Assembly (NCBI GenBank): GCA_017942005.1 | Contig: JAGAVJ010000051.1 | Location: 1-64,000, forward strand | Length of the DNA: 64,000 nucleotides | Source: Clostridia bacterium | Lineage (GTDB): Bacteria > Bacillota > Clostridia > Oscillospirales > CAG-272 | Direction: 5' to 3' | Shown here: positions 1 to 7,474 of the stretch, piece after piece | Position numbering within the stretch: the stretch's first letter is position 1 | How the letters are laid out: each line of letters begins with the position of its first letter | Notes under the pieces: model-generated | Told to the model about the DNA's origin: nothing | What the model saw: only the letters and a program-made list of their open reading frames with translations | Database searches by the model: none | Position numbers and translations under genes: made by a program

Positions 1-233
1 GTCTTGGGTCTTCTATTCCTGAAAATATTTTTTGCATGTTTTTTCTTTCCCTCTGTCTTTTTTTATTCCTTTTTTTATTATACCATATTTTTCCTTTTTT
101 GTCTCTTTTTTATCCTACTTTTTTATGAAACGAACGTGTTTATTGTCGGACAGAGCAGCTGTATTCTCTTTTTTGGGGAAAATCAAAACCTGAAAAAGTT
201 TTATGGGATGTATGAACCTCATCGTCCTTTCTA
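1..233. other. T-rich stretch without a gene
   Basis: The first ~130 bases are very T-rich on the plus strand, with repeated TTTTT and TTTTC runs. I see no start with a ribosome binding site and no recognisable protein. It may be the tail of the previous transcription unit or simply AT-rich spacer. Confidence 0.5.
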
Positions 234-262
234 TTGAAAAATGAGTAACGGTATGATATAAT
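234..262 (+). promoter_or_regulatory. Sigma-A promoter of the FkbM methyltransferase gene
   Basis: TTGAAA (234-239) and TATAAT (257-262) are separated by exactly 17 bases and lie about 45 bases before the start codon at 309. Confidence 0.75.
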
Positions 263-308
263 AATACGTAAATCAAGGTTTACTCATAAGAGATGGGAGT
301 GTAAAACA

Positions 309-1424
309 ATGAAACTGAATATAGGGGAAACCATAGATGTCTGGCAGCGTATGGCCATGTGTCAGAAACCGATTGTCTTATATGGAATGGGGAACGGCGC
401 TGATAAAATCCTTAGTGTGATGGAAACATACAGTCTTTCTCCGGCAGATTTTTTTGCATCTGATGGGTTTGTTCGCGGTCATATGTTTCACGGAAAACGT
501 GTCCTTTCGTTTTCTGAGGTGCGTAAAAAATATGATGATATGCTGATTGTCATTTCATTTGCATCATCGCTTCCGGAGGTGCTTGCGCGTTTTTGGGAAC
601 TTGATGCAATGTATGAAACGGTTGCACCAGATGTTCCAGTTGCGGGAGATACCCTGTTTGATGCCGCGTTTTTGAAAGAACACCGTACTGACATGGAAAC
701 GGTATACGGGATGCTTGCAGATACAGAGTCCAAACGATTATATGAGAACATCATCAACTATAAAATTTCCGGTAAAATTTCCTATTTGCGTGCGGCAGTG
801 TCGGATGAAGAACAGGTTTTGCGTACACTTGTAAGACCGGAACAGGTAGAGCACTATCTTGACCTTGGCGCATATAACGGCGATACCGTGCGATGGATGC
901 TTGCCAATGCTGAAAATTTAAAAACGGTGTATGCGATGGAGCCGGATGAACGCAATTATCGGAAGCTGTCCGCTTATGCAGAGGAAGAAAACCGCGCGTC
1001 CATTTTGACCTATCCTTTTGCGGCATGGAATCGGCGGGAGACACTGACATTCCGCATAGAAGGAAATCGAAATTCATTTATCATGCAAAATAATACGCAG
1101 CTGCCGACCGGTGAAGGCGTAAAACAGGGGAAAGAAAAGCAGATCATCGCGGAAGCACCGGATACGGTACTCGACGGCGCCGCGGTGGATTTTATCAAGT
1201 ATGATGTGGAGGGGGCAGAGCGCAAGGCATTGGAAGGAACACAAAAGACGATTCTCCAATATGCACCGCGGCTATTGGTATCGCTGTATCACCGCTCAGA
1301 GGATTTGTTTGCACTGCCATTGTATATCCAACGGTTACAACCCAAATATCGTTTGTATCTGCGCCGTTTTGCATATGTGCCGGCATGGGATATCAATCTC
1401 TACTGTGTTCCCGATGAACAGTAA
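309..1424 (+). CDS. FkbM family methyltransferase
   Basis: Predicted SAM-dependent methyltransferase of the FkbM family, cytoplasmic, 371 residues. The C-terminal half carries the family signature: a SAM-binding loop DLGAYNGD (residues 185-192), an acidic EPD at 211-213, and the FkbM motif FIKYDVEGAE (295-304). The N-terminal part has a short Rossmann-like segment, IVLYGMGNGADKIL (about 22-35), common in clostridial members that act on glycans or surface polymers. The substrate cannot be read from the sequence. The start at 309 follows GGGAG with normal spacing and a consensus promoter at 234-262. The gene stands alone and converges on the regulator gene at 1671. Family assignment is firm, role is open. 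Confidence 0.85.
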   Translation: MKLNIGETIDVWQRMAMCQKPIVLYGMGNGADKILSVMETYSLSPADFFASDGFVRGHMFHGKRVLSFSEVRKKYDDMLIVISFASSLPEVLARFWELDAMYETVAPDVPVAGDTLFDAAFLKEHRTDMETVYGMLADTESKRLYENIINYKISGKISYLRAAVSDEEQVLRTLVRPEQVEHYLDLGAYNGDTVRWMLANAENLKTVYAMEPDERNYRKLSAYAEEENRASILTYPFAAWNRRETLTFRIEGNRNSFIMQNNTQLPTGEGVKQGKEKQIIAEAPDTVLDGAAVDFIKYDVEGAERKALEGTQKTILQYAPRLLVSLYHRSEDLFALPLYIQRLQPKYRLYLRRFAYVPAWDINLYCVPDEQ

Positions 1425-1650
1425 AACAACATGAGTTCGATGAGGAGATGCTTTTTGAAAAAAGCATCTCCTCAAACTCCACCGCAAAAACTTTTAAACA
1501 GGGAAACCAATAAAATATGGATAAATCAAGCAAAAAAACGCACAGTTTTGGTTTGATTTATCCATATAAAGTTTTTTGAAAAGGGTTTGGGAAAACCTTT
1601 TTTGAGGGAAAAGTTTTCCAAAAGAATTCTATCGAACTTACGTTAAAACA
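1425..1650 (-). repeat. Intergenic hairpin repeat (R2), inverted copy
   Basis: About 225 bp between two convergent genes. Read on the minus strand it matches 24530-24725 almost base for base through the core: a GGAAAAC hairpin, an inverted repeat containing AAATCAA and TTGATTT, and a tail beginning AAAAGTTTTTG. The far end carries the 1441-1474 hairpin. Related copies are at 21004-21180, 35335-35412 and 48730-48815. Confidence 0.8.
1441..1474. terminator. Strong hairpin, probable bidirectional terminator
   Basis: Perfect 16-bp stem (1441-1456 with 1459-1474) around a two-base loop; the stem itself contains T5 and A5 tracts. It lies 17 bases after the fkbM stop codon and downstream of the convergent regulator gene, so it can serve both. 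Confidence 0.65.
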
Positions 1651-1670
1651 GGGGCTGCTGTTAGATATTT

Positions 1671-2489
1671 TTATTGCAGTAAAATGGTATAGCCGACACC
1701 GCGCACAGTTTCAATCAGACGAATGTTATAACGGTCATCAATCTTTGCACGGATATAACGGATGCAGACGTCGACAACATTCGACTCTTTTTTGCCGTTG
1801 CTTTTGCCATTTTTTTCTTTTGCTGCGTGTACCGCGTTGTAGATGGCTTCGCGGGATACTGCTACTCCGCGCTGTTTCATCAGATAGAGCAGGATATCAT
1901 ATTCTGTCGGCGTCAATGTGATCAGATCATTTTTATAATAAACCTGATGTGCGTCTTCGTTGAACCGAATGTCGTCTGCCGGAGAGTGCTGTTTCATCTT
2001 CATTGCCGGAGCCTCTGTCTGACGAATCAGAATATCTTCCTTGTAATGCAATAGTTCCTTGACACAGTAGAGAAACTGGTTCATCAGAAACGGACGGGGA
2101 AATACATAACGATAAATGTCACTGTCGTAAAAACGAAGCTTGTCTGCCGTCATCGCGTCAGAATCCGGATATCCAAACAGAATGACTGGGAGCTGCTGTT
2201 CCTCCGCATGTGCAAGCATTTTTTCAAGTCCCTGATATACAATATCAAGATCCAAAATTAACAGCTTACAGCGTCCTGCCTCTGACAGTTTTTCGTTTTC
2301 CTGTGCCTTTTTGCCGTCATCATGGTTTACATTTTCCTCAGAAGCTGCTGCTTTTGTCGCGATTTTCAGTTGTTCCAGCGTCAAATCTGATAAACAGCAG
2401 ACACTTTGATGCAGCGCACGCAATTCCAGATACAACATGCGGGAAAATAAGCGGTCTTTGGAGATTAACAGAATATCTCCTGCGGTCAT
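1671..2489 (-). CDS. Atypical OmpR-type winged-helix response regulator
   Basis: Predicted DNA-binding regulator of 272 residues. The C-terminal OmpR/PhoB winged helix is clear: LTPTEYDILLYL (192-203), recognition-helix region VVDVCIRYIRAKI (238-250) and the terminal wing IETVRGVGYTIL (259-270). The N-terminal part resembles a receiver (LLILDLDIVY at 76-85, possible phospho-acceptor Asp80 or Asp82). The usual acidic pair near the N-terminus is missing, a charged insert occupies about 45-74, and the conserved Lys-Pro appears as RP (132-133). It may therefore be phosphorylation-independent. A Lys-rich insert (KEKNGKSNGKK, 224-234) interrupts the winged helix. It starts 15 bases after the SpoIID-family gene with AGGGG before ATG, so the two are probably co-transcribed. 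No histidine kinase is adjacent. Confidence 0.8.
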   Translation of the reverse strand: MTAGDILLISKDRLFSRMLYLELRALHQSVCCLSDLTLEQLKIATKAAASEENVNHDDGKKAQENEKLSEAGRCKLLILDLDIVYQGLEKMLAHAEEQQLPVILFGYPDSDAMTADKLRFYDSDIYRYVFPRPFLMNQFLYCVKELLHYKEDILIRQTEAPAMKMKQHSPADDIRFNEDAHQVYYKNDLITLTPTEYDILLYLMKQRGVAVSREAIYNAVHAAKEKNGKSNGKKESNVVDVCIRYIRAKIDDRYNIRLIETVRGVGYTILLQ

Positions 2490-2504
2490 TTATCTTCACC
2501 CCTC

Positions 2505-4427
2505 TCAGTTTGTCTGCAACAACTCTTTGTAATTGCGGATTTTGACGTCCGTGAAATAGGCATGAATGATCTCATCGTAGTATGCACCGTTTTCTGCCAT
2601 ATTCTTCGCGCCCCACTGGCTGATACCGCCGCCATGCCCCCAGCCTTTTCCAATGAAAAGGAAATTGCCGTTGGTCGGATCATTCAGACGCTGCAATGCG
2701 TCAGCGGGAATATCATATACTGCTTTTTCATCTGTCAGGAGTGTAGTGCTGCCGTCGCCTTGCAAAACAGGCAATCCGTCCGTGATATCGGTTTCGACAA
2801 TGCCATTTGCGGTCATAACCTGAACCGTTTTCCGGTTTTCTGTACGGTCAATGTACAGTGCTTGGGTACCGCTTTCTGTTATGACGGATACATATTTGTT
2901 AAGAATTGGAATTTCTCCGCGATATCCTACGACAAAATTTGCACTGTTCAAATATTTTCCAAGCGTAGTACGAATGACATCCGTCCCGCGCAGTGTGACG
3001 GTGTTCCCCTGGGAATCGGTAATGGCGAGCTTGTAAACATAGGAGGAATTTTCGGCAAGCTCCACAATGGAAATATCGGTAATGCTGCTTTTTAATTGGG
3101 TATAGCCTTTGGTATTGGCAAGGTATGTATATAAGTCACCTGGAGACACTTCCGCCATCCATACGCCGTTTGGATGAGATGCATAGTCCTCCCACGGTGT
3201 TTCTACCGCGCGCAGATAGGGAAATGCGCTGCCGTTCCAAATCTGTTCTACATTTACGGTGCACCCGCCTGTCACAGCGGAATAAACGGTAGAGCAGATT
3301 TCATTTCCATAGGTAATGACAAGTCCCCGTGTTTCTTCCACCGCACGCAGAATCGCTTCATTTTGCAGCCCGACTCCTTTATACACCTGACAATCCGTAC
3401 TGTTGCAGAGATCAATGCCAAGGGAAGTGTGCTTGGTACGGTTGGATAACGTGTAAGAACGCACAATACATGCAAACGCCTTGATCGCCTCATAGCTCCA
3501 ATTGCGGTTGATTTCATAGGGAAGTACCCCGGCGACATATTCCTCCAGTGAAATGAGATTTGTCACAGAAATACCGCTATTATAATTCCCAAACAAAAAT
3601 ACGCCGCGGTAACCGTTTTTTGCAGGTGTAATGATAACGGTGTCCGTGTTTTCCTTTTGCAACGGTGCTGCACCAAGCAGACCGTCATTTGCTTGAAATT
3701 CCATTAGAATTAAGTTTTTATCCGGCGCAAGTACTGTCAGTGCATCCGTCATGGGAATGACCGCAGTTGGGGGTTCATTAACAGCAGCAGCGACAATGTC
3801 CGCTTTGGAATTTGCAGAATCCATGGAACCAAAATCGCCGATCCGGATGTAAAACATGCCGGAATGATATGCTGGGAACGCATAGATCAGAGAAGAACGG
3901 ATATTCGCATCTGCCAGCTTCTGATTGACCGTCTGCACAGCCTCCATAATTTCATCTTTGGTACTGTATGCTGTCGGCAGCTCCAAATGATACCCGCCGA
4001 TGACCACATTTTGTGAGGAGAGCACATAATAACCGTCGTTGTCCAAAGCTAAATTGCCGTCCTTACAGACCGCAATATGGGGTTCTTCTGTTTCATAAAG
4101 AACCGTATACACATTGTCCTTTTTTACAATACCGAGAGAAAATCCAAACTCTGCACGAACCGCGAAGCTTGTATGAACGCCGGAACCGTATTGCAGCCCA
4201 ATGCGAAGAAGGAGCCCGTTGTCTGGCTCCTTTTCTGTTTGATTATCTGTTTGTGTTGGTACGGCTTCGTTTGATATGTAGGAATCCTCTGTATTCGGCG
4301 GCAAATCTACCGCGCTGACATACGGAATGACGGCTGCCAAAACGCCAAGCAGCATCAGCACAGCCATGATCAGACAAAAAATTTGACGCATTCTTTGTTG
4401 TTTTTCAGCTTGTGTTCTTTTTTTCAT
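2505..4427 (-). CDS. SpoIID/LytB domain protein, membrane-anchored
   Basis: Predicted peptidoglycan-remodelling protein of 640 residues. An N-terminal membrane anchor spans about 16-40. The SpoIID domain lies in the C-terminal half, with SLEEYVAGVLPYEI, the following SYEAIKAFACIVRSYTL helix and the C-terminal GKGWGHGGGISQWGAKNM motif, all typical of SpoIID-type lytic transglycosylases that cut glycan strands lacking stem peptides. It is longer than sporulation SpoIID (about 340), with an extra N-terminal half that includes a possible SPOR-like segment. That length and the adjacent regulator suggest a general cell-envelope role rather than engulfment. The start codon is separated from its ribosome binding site by a large hairpin (4451-4486). 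Confidence 0.85.
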   Translation of the reverse strand: MKKRTQAEKQQRMRQIFCLIMAVLMLLGVLAAVIPYVSAVDLPPNTEDSYISNEAVPTQTDNQTEKEPDNGLLLRIGLQYGSGVHTSFAVRAEFGFSLGIVKKDNVYTVLYETEEPHIAVCKDGNLALDNDGYYVLSSQNVVIGGYHLELPTAYSTKDEIMEAVQTVNQKLADANIRSSLIYAFPAYHSGMFYIRIGDFGSMDSANSKADIVAAAVNEPPTAVIPMTDALTVLAPDKNLILMEFQANDGLLGAAPLQKENTDTVIITPAKNGYRGVFLFGNYNSGISVTNLISLEEYVAGVLPYEINRNWSYEAIKAFACIVRSYTLSNRTKHTSLGIDLCNSTDCQVYKGVGLQNEAILRAVEETRGLVITYGNEICSTVYSAVTGGCTVNVEQIWNGSAFPYLRAVETPWEDYASHPNGVWMAEVSPGDLYTYLANTKGYTQLKSSITDISIVELAENSSYVYKLAITDSQGNTVTLRGTDVIRTTLGKYLNSANFVVGYRGEIPILNKYVSVITESGTQALYIDRTENRKTVQVMTANGIVETDITDGLPVLQGDGSTTLLTDEKAVYDIPADALQRLNDPTNGNFLFIGKGWGHGGGISQWGAKNMAENGAYYDEIIHAYFTDVKIRNYKELLQTN

Positions 4428-4511
4428 AAATAAGCGTATAACGTTTACGCGTTCAGAAAATTCCGAATGTTCAAAATTTTCTGAACTGGTAAAATGTTAT
4501 CTCCTTTCCTT
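4428..4511 (-). promoter_or_regulatory. SD-hairpin-AUG leader of the SpoIID-family gene
   Basis: On the minus strand AAGGAAAGGAG (4501-4511) is followed by a 12-bp perfect stem (4475-4486 with 4451-4462, loop of 12) nested in a weaker outer stem, ATAACATTTTAC with GTAAACGTTAT. The start codon comes 73 bases after the SD, and no other SD lies near it. Folding would bring the SD close to the AUG. Confidence 0.6.
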
Positions 4512-4552
4512 GCGAAATTGATACAGGTTTGCACTGCAAATGACAGCTGCTT

Positions 4553-5128
4553 TTACTTTATGGTATACGGTCCGCGTACCATGAGGTAGGCTTCATCAGA
4601 GGTTATCGTCAGTCCGCGTCCGTCATCCCGCGGAATCAACAGCAGGTGATTTGTGATGATTGCAGTATTTCCTGCGATATCTATACCCTCTGTCAAATCG
4701 GAAATGCCGTTGGCGCCAGGACAGAGCGCTGCTGCAGTACCGGAACGTAGAATGATTTCGCAGGCGCCGGTAATAGATTGTCCTTTGGTCAGCGAAATGA
4801 CTTCATACGCGCAGGAAACGGCAGAGGGAGGTGTTGGGGTGTCTGTTGTATTGGTTTCTGTTGTCGGTTCCGTATTTTCCGTGTCGGAAGGCTCTGCGGT
4901 GTCGACCGGATCCACAGGTGCTTGGGCACCCATTGTTTTGGCAAGTGCGTCGATTTTCTTGCTTAGCTTGTCTTCCAGCGTATTCAATGCACGAATCACA
5001 TAACTTTCGGAAACTGGAAGATCAGACCCCTGATAGGATGTATCATCGGCAAAAATGGAAAAGATACATACGGATGTACAAAGAAGCAGTACCGATACGA
5101 TTGCAATAATACGAGTATGTTTTTTCAT
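4553..5128 (-). CDS. Secreted or anchored protein of unknown function
   Basis: Unrecognised protein of 191 residues. It opens with a signal or anchor segment (RIIAIVSVLLLCTSVCIFSI, about 6-25). A predicted helix follows, YVIRALNTLEDKLSKKIDAL, then a Thr/Glu/Pro-rich linker (about 72-102), then a compact C-terminal domain with the pattern LTKGQSITGACEIILRSG, DLTEGIDIAG, NHLLLIPRDDGRGL and VRGPYTI. That C-terminal pattern is familiar from short clostridial secreted proteins of unknown function. It lies between parC and the SpoIID-family gene on the same strand, which suggests an envelope role. The start is preceded by a hairpin rather than a clear ribosome binding site. Confidence 0.7.
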   Translation of the reverse strand: MKKHTRIIAIVSVLLLCTSVCIFSIFADDTSYQGSDLPVSESYVIRALNTLEDKLSKKIDALAKTMGAQAPVDPVDTAEPSDTENTEPTTETNTTDTPTPPSAVSCAYEVISLTKGQSITGACEIILRSGTAAALCPGANGISDLTEGIDIAGNTAIITNHLLLIPRDDGRGLTITSDEAYLMVRGPYTIK

Positions 5129-5183
5129 AATGTTACCAACTGGATTCTGTTTGTTGCAAGTCCATTGGAATCAGAACAAACAG
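5129..5183 (-). promoter_or_regulatory. Hairpin directly upstream of the small secreted protein
   Basis: Perfect 9-bp stem CTGTTTGTT / AACAAACAG (5147-5155 with 5175-5183), 18 bases before the ATG. The tail next to the start, GTTGGTAACATT, resembles the GGTCATAAA-type tails of other hairpin leaders here. The upstream SD (AAGAAAG) is weak. Confidence 0.45.
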
Positions 5184-5199
5184 GATGCTTTCTTCATTT

Positions 5200-7449
5200 T
5201 TAGGACGGTTCTTGTGAAAATGGAATTTTAAAGTCTTCCGGCAGGGAAGTCCCTGCTGCCGGAAGCTTCAGCTTCCGTAGCTTCGGCGGCTCCGAAAACA
5301 GTGATGCATACTCGGTTGCAGTGTATACAACCGTCTGATTGTTTTTCAGGGTGATCAGCTGTACGCCGGCAGATGTTCGTGTGGTTTTCAGTGGAATCAG
5401 CGCACTGGAGAAGATGATTCCTTTTCCATTGTTTGTCACAAGCAAAAGCTCGCGCTCCTCTTCTGCTGCAAGGTAATAGATACCGACACAGGGGGACACA
5501 TCAGAATACGCACCGGTCAAGCGGCGTCGATTGGATTTTGTCGCATAGGACGCAGCAGGAATCCGTACTCCCTTACCGTTTTCAAACAGAAAGATAAAGG
5601 TACCCGTATCTTCATCCGGCGCTGCAAGGCTTTTTGCCGCGATACATTTTTCACCGACATCAAAGTTGAGTTTGGTTGGTATGTAGTCACCAAGCAGAGA
5701 CGCCTTTGTGACACCAAAGTCGGAAAGCTTTGCTTTATAAACCTGTGCACGGTCGGAGAAAAACAGAATTTCATGGATGTTTTCTGCTTCTTCTGTAAAA
5801 TGAAGTCCGTCTCCATCTTTGAATTTCTGCTCGTCGTTGCCGCGCAGAGACGCCATCGTAATTTTTTTAAAATATCCCTCATGCGATAATACCAGCCGCA
5901 CCGGATAATTTTCAATCTGTTCGTCCTCGTCATACACCTCCACATCTTCATCATAAATCAGCTGTGTGATGCGCGGTTTTCCATATTTGTCGCGGATTTC
6001 CTTCAACTGCTTCGCAATCATCTTTTTCTTTTTCGTTTCGCTGTTGATGGTGGCTTCCAAATCTGCAATTTCCTTTTGCAGCGCTTCAATTTCTGAGATA
6101 CGGTTCAAAATATATTCCCGGTTCAGGTTGCGCAGCCGGATGTCCGCGATATATTCCGCCTGTACTTCATCAATGGAGAAGCCCTTCATCAGGTTGGGGA
6201 TGACGTCTGTATCATTTTCGGTGTTCCGGACAATGGAAATTGCGCGGTCGATATCAAGCAGAATTTTGCCAAGTCCCAGCAGCAAATGCAGCTTTTCCTT
6301 CTTTTTATCAAGGTCAAAGGTCAATTCCCGTGTGAGACAGGTCAACCGAAACCGAATCCATTCATTGAGAATTTCAATGATACCAAGCTGACGCGGTGTG
6401 GAACCAATCAGCACATTAAAGTTGCATGCAAATTCATCTTCCAGCGGTGTCAGTTTATAAAGCTTTCGCATCAGGACATTCGGGTCTGTACCGCGGCGCA
6501 GATCAAGCGTCAGCTGGAATCCATTTTTGTCAATTTCATCGCGGAAATCGGTAATTTCCTTGAGTTTTCCTTCCTTGACAAGGTCGGAGATGCGTTTGAC
6601 AATCGCTTCAATGGTGGTGGAATAGGGAATCTGTGTGATATTGATACAGTTTTCCTTTTTATCGTATGCATACCGTGCACGCATTTGAAACGAGCCGCGT
6701 CCGGTGCGATAAATGTCTTTTAGTTGTGTCCGATTGTACAGTATGGAAGCACCGGTGGAAAAATCAGGTGCTTTGATGATATCCATGAGATCATTTAAGG
6801 GAAGCTCCGGATTGGACAGCAGCGCAATGGTTCCGTCACAGACTTCTGCTAAGTTAAAAGAGCAGATGTTAGATGCCATACCGACTGCAATGCCGACGTT
6901 TGGCGTGACAAGCACGTTGGGAAAGGTGGTCGGGAACAGGGAAGGCTCCGTTTTGGTGTTGTCATAATTGGGAACCATATCGACTGCATTCTTGTCAATG
7001 CCGCGGAACAATTCATTGCAGATCGGATCCAGCCGTACCTCTGTATAACGCGCCGCCGCATATGCCATATCGCGGCTGTAGTGTTTTCCGAACGAGCCTT
7101 TGGAATCGACGAATGGATGAAGCAGCGCTTCATGGTCGTATGTCAGACGTACCATCGTTTCATAGATCGATGCATCGCCATGCGGGTGATACTGCATCGT
7201 TGCACCGGCAACATTGGCAGATTTGGTTCTCGGTCCGGATAAAAGCCCCATCTTATACATGGTAAAAAGCAGTTTTCTATGTACAGGCTTGAAGCCGTCG
7301 ATTTCCGGAATGGCACGGGAAATAATGACCGTCATGACATACGGCATATAGTTTTTTTCGATGGTGTCCGTAATTGGCTGCGGTGTGATTTCAGCCGGTT
7401 TGACTGCAACCAGCGCGGATGTGTCCGAAGCTTTTGGTTTTCTTGCCAT
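5200..7449 (-). CDS. parC: Type IIA topoisomerase subunit A (ParC/GyrA-like)
   Basis: Predicted DNA-cleaving subunit of a topoisomerase IV-like enzyme, 749 residues. The winged-helix/tower region has YHPHGDASIYETMVRL (87-102) and the catalytic tyrosine in AAARYTEVRL (Tyr135). A long coiled coil with EIEALQKEIADLEATI follows, and a short C-terminal beta region lacks an obvious GyrA-box, favouring ParC over GyrA. Relative to E. coli GyrA, the quinolone-determining Ser83 position is Ala93 and Asp87 is Glu97. It starts 25 bases after the subunit B gene, with AAGGAA upstream of ATG, so the two form a parE-parC operon. The alternative is a second gyrase-like pair. Confidence 0.88.
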   Translation of the reverse strand: MARKPKASDTSALVAVKPAEITPQPITDTIEKNYMPYVMTVIISRAIPEIDGFKPVHRKLLFTMYKMGLLSGPRTKSANVAGATMQYHPHGDASIYETMVRLTYDHEALLHPFVDSKGSFGKHYSRDMAYAAARYTEVRLDPICNELFRGIDKNAVDMVPNYDNTKTEPSLFPTTFPNVLVTPNVGIAVGMASNICSFNLAEVCDGTIALLSNPELPLNDLMDIIKAPDFSTGASILYNRTQLKDIYRTGRGSFQMRARYAYDKKENCINITQIPYSTTIEAIVKRISDLVKEGKLKEITDFRDEIDKNGFQLTLDLRRGTDPNVLMRKLYKLTPLEDEFACNFNVLIGSTPRQLGIIEILNEWIRFRLTCLTRELTFDLDKKKEKLHLLLGLGKILLDIDRAISIVRNTENDTDVIPNLMKGFSIDEVQAEYIADIRLRNLNREYILNRISEIEALQKEIADLEATINSETKKKKMIAKQLKEIRDKYGKPRITQLIYDEDVEVYDEDEQIENYPVRLVLSHEGYFKKITMASLRGNDEQKFKDGDGLHFTEEAENIHEILFFSDRAQVYKAKLSDFGVTKASLLGDYIPTKLNFDVGEKCIAAKSLAAPDEDTGTFIFLFENGKGVRIPAASYATKSNRRRLTGAYSDVSPCVGIYYLAAEEERELLLVTNNGKGIIFSSALIPLKTTRTSAGVQLITLKNNQTVVYTATEYASLFSEPPKLRKLKLPAAGTSLPEDFKIPFSQEPS

Positions 7450-7474
7450 TGCTGTGTAATTTCCTTTTTTCTAC

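Noticed and set aside
1..240. Small membrane protein in the T-rich start of the window
   Set aside because: The Phe-rich frame results from base composition and has no ribosome binding site.
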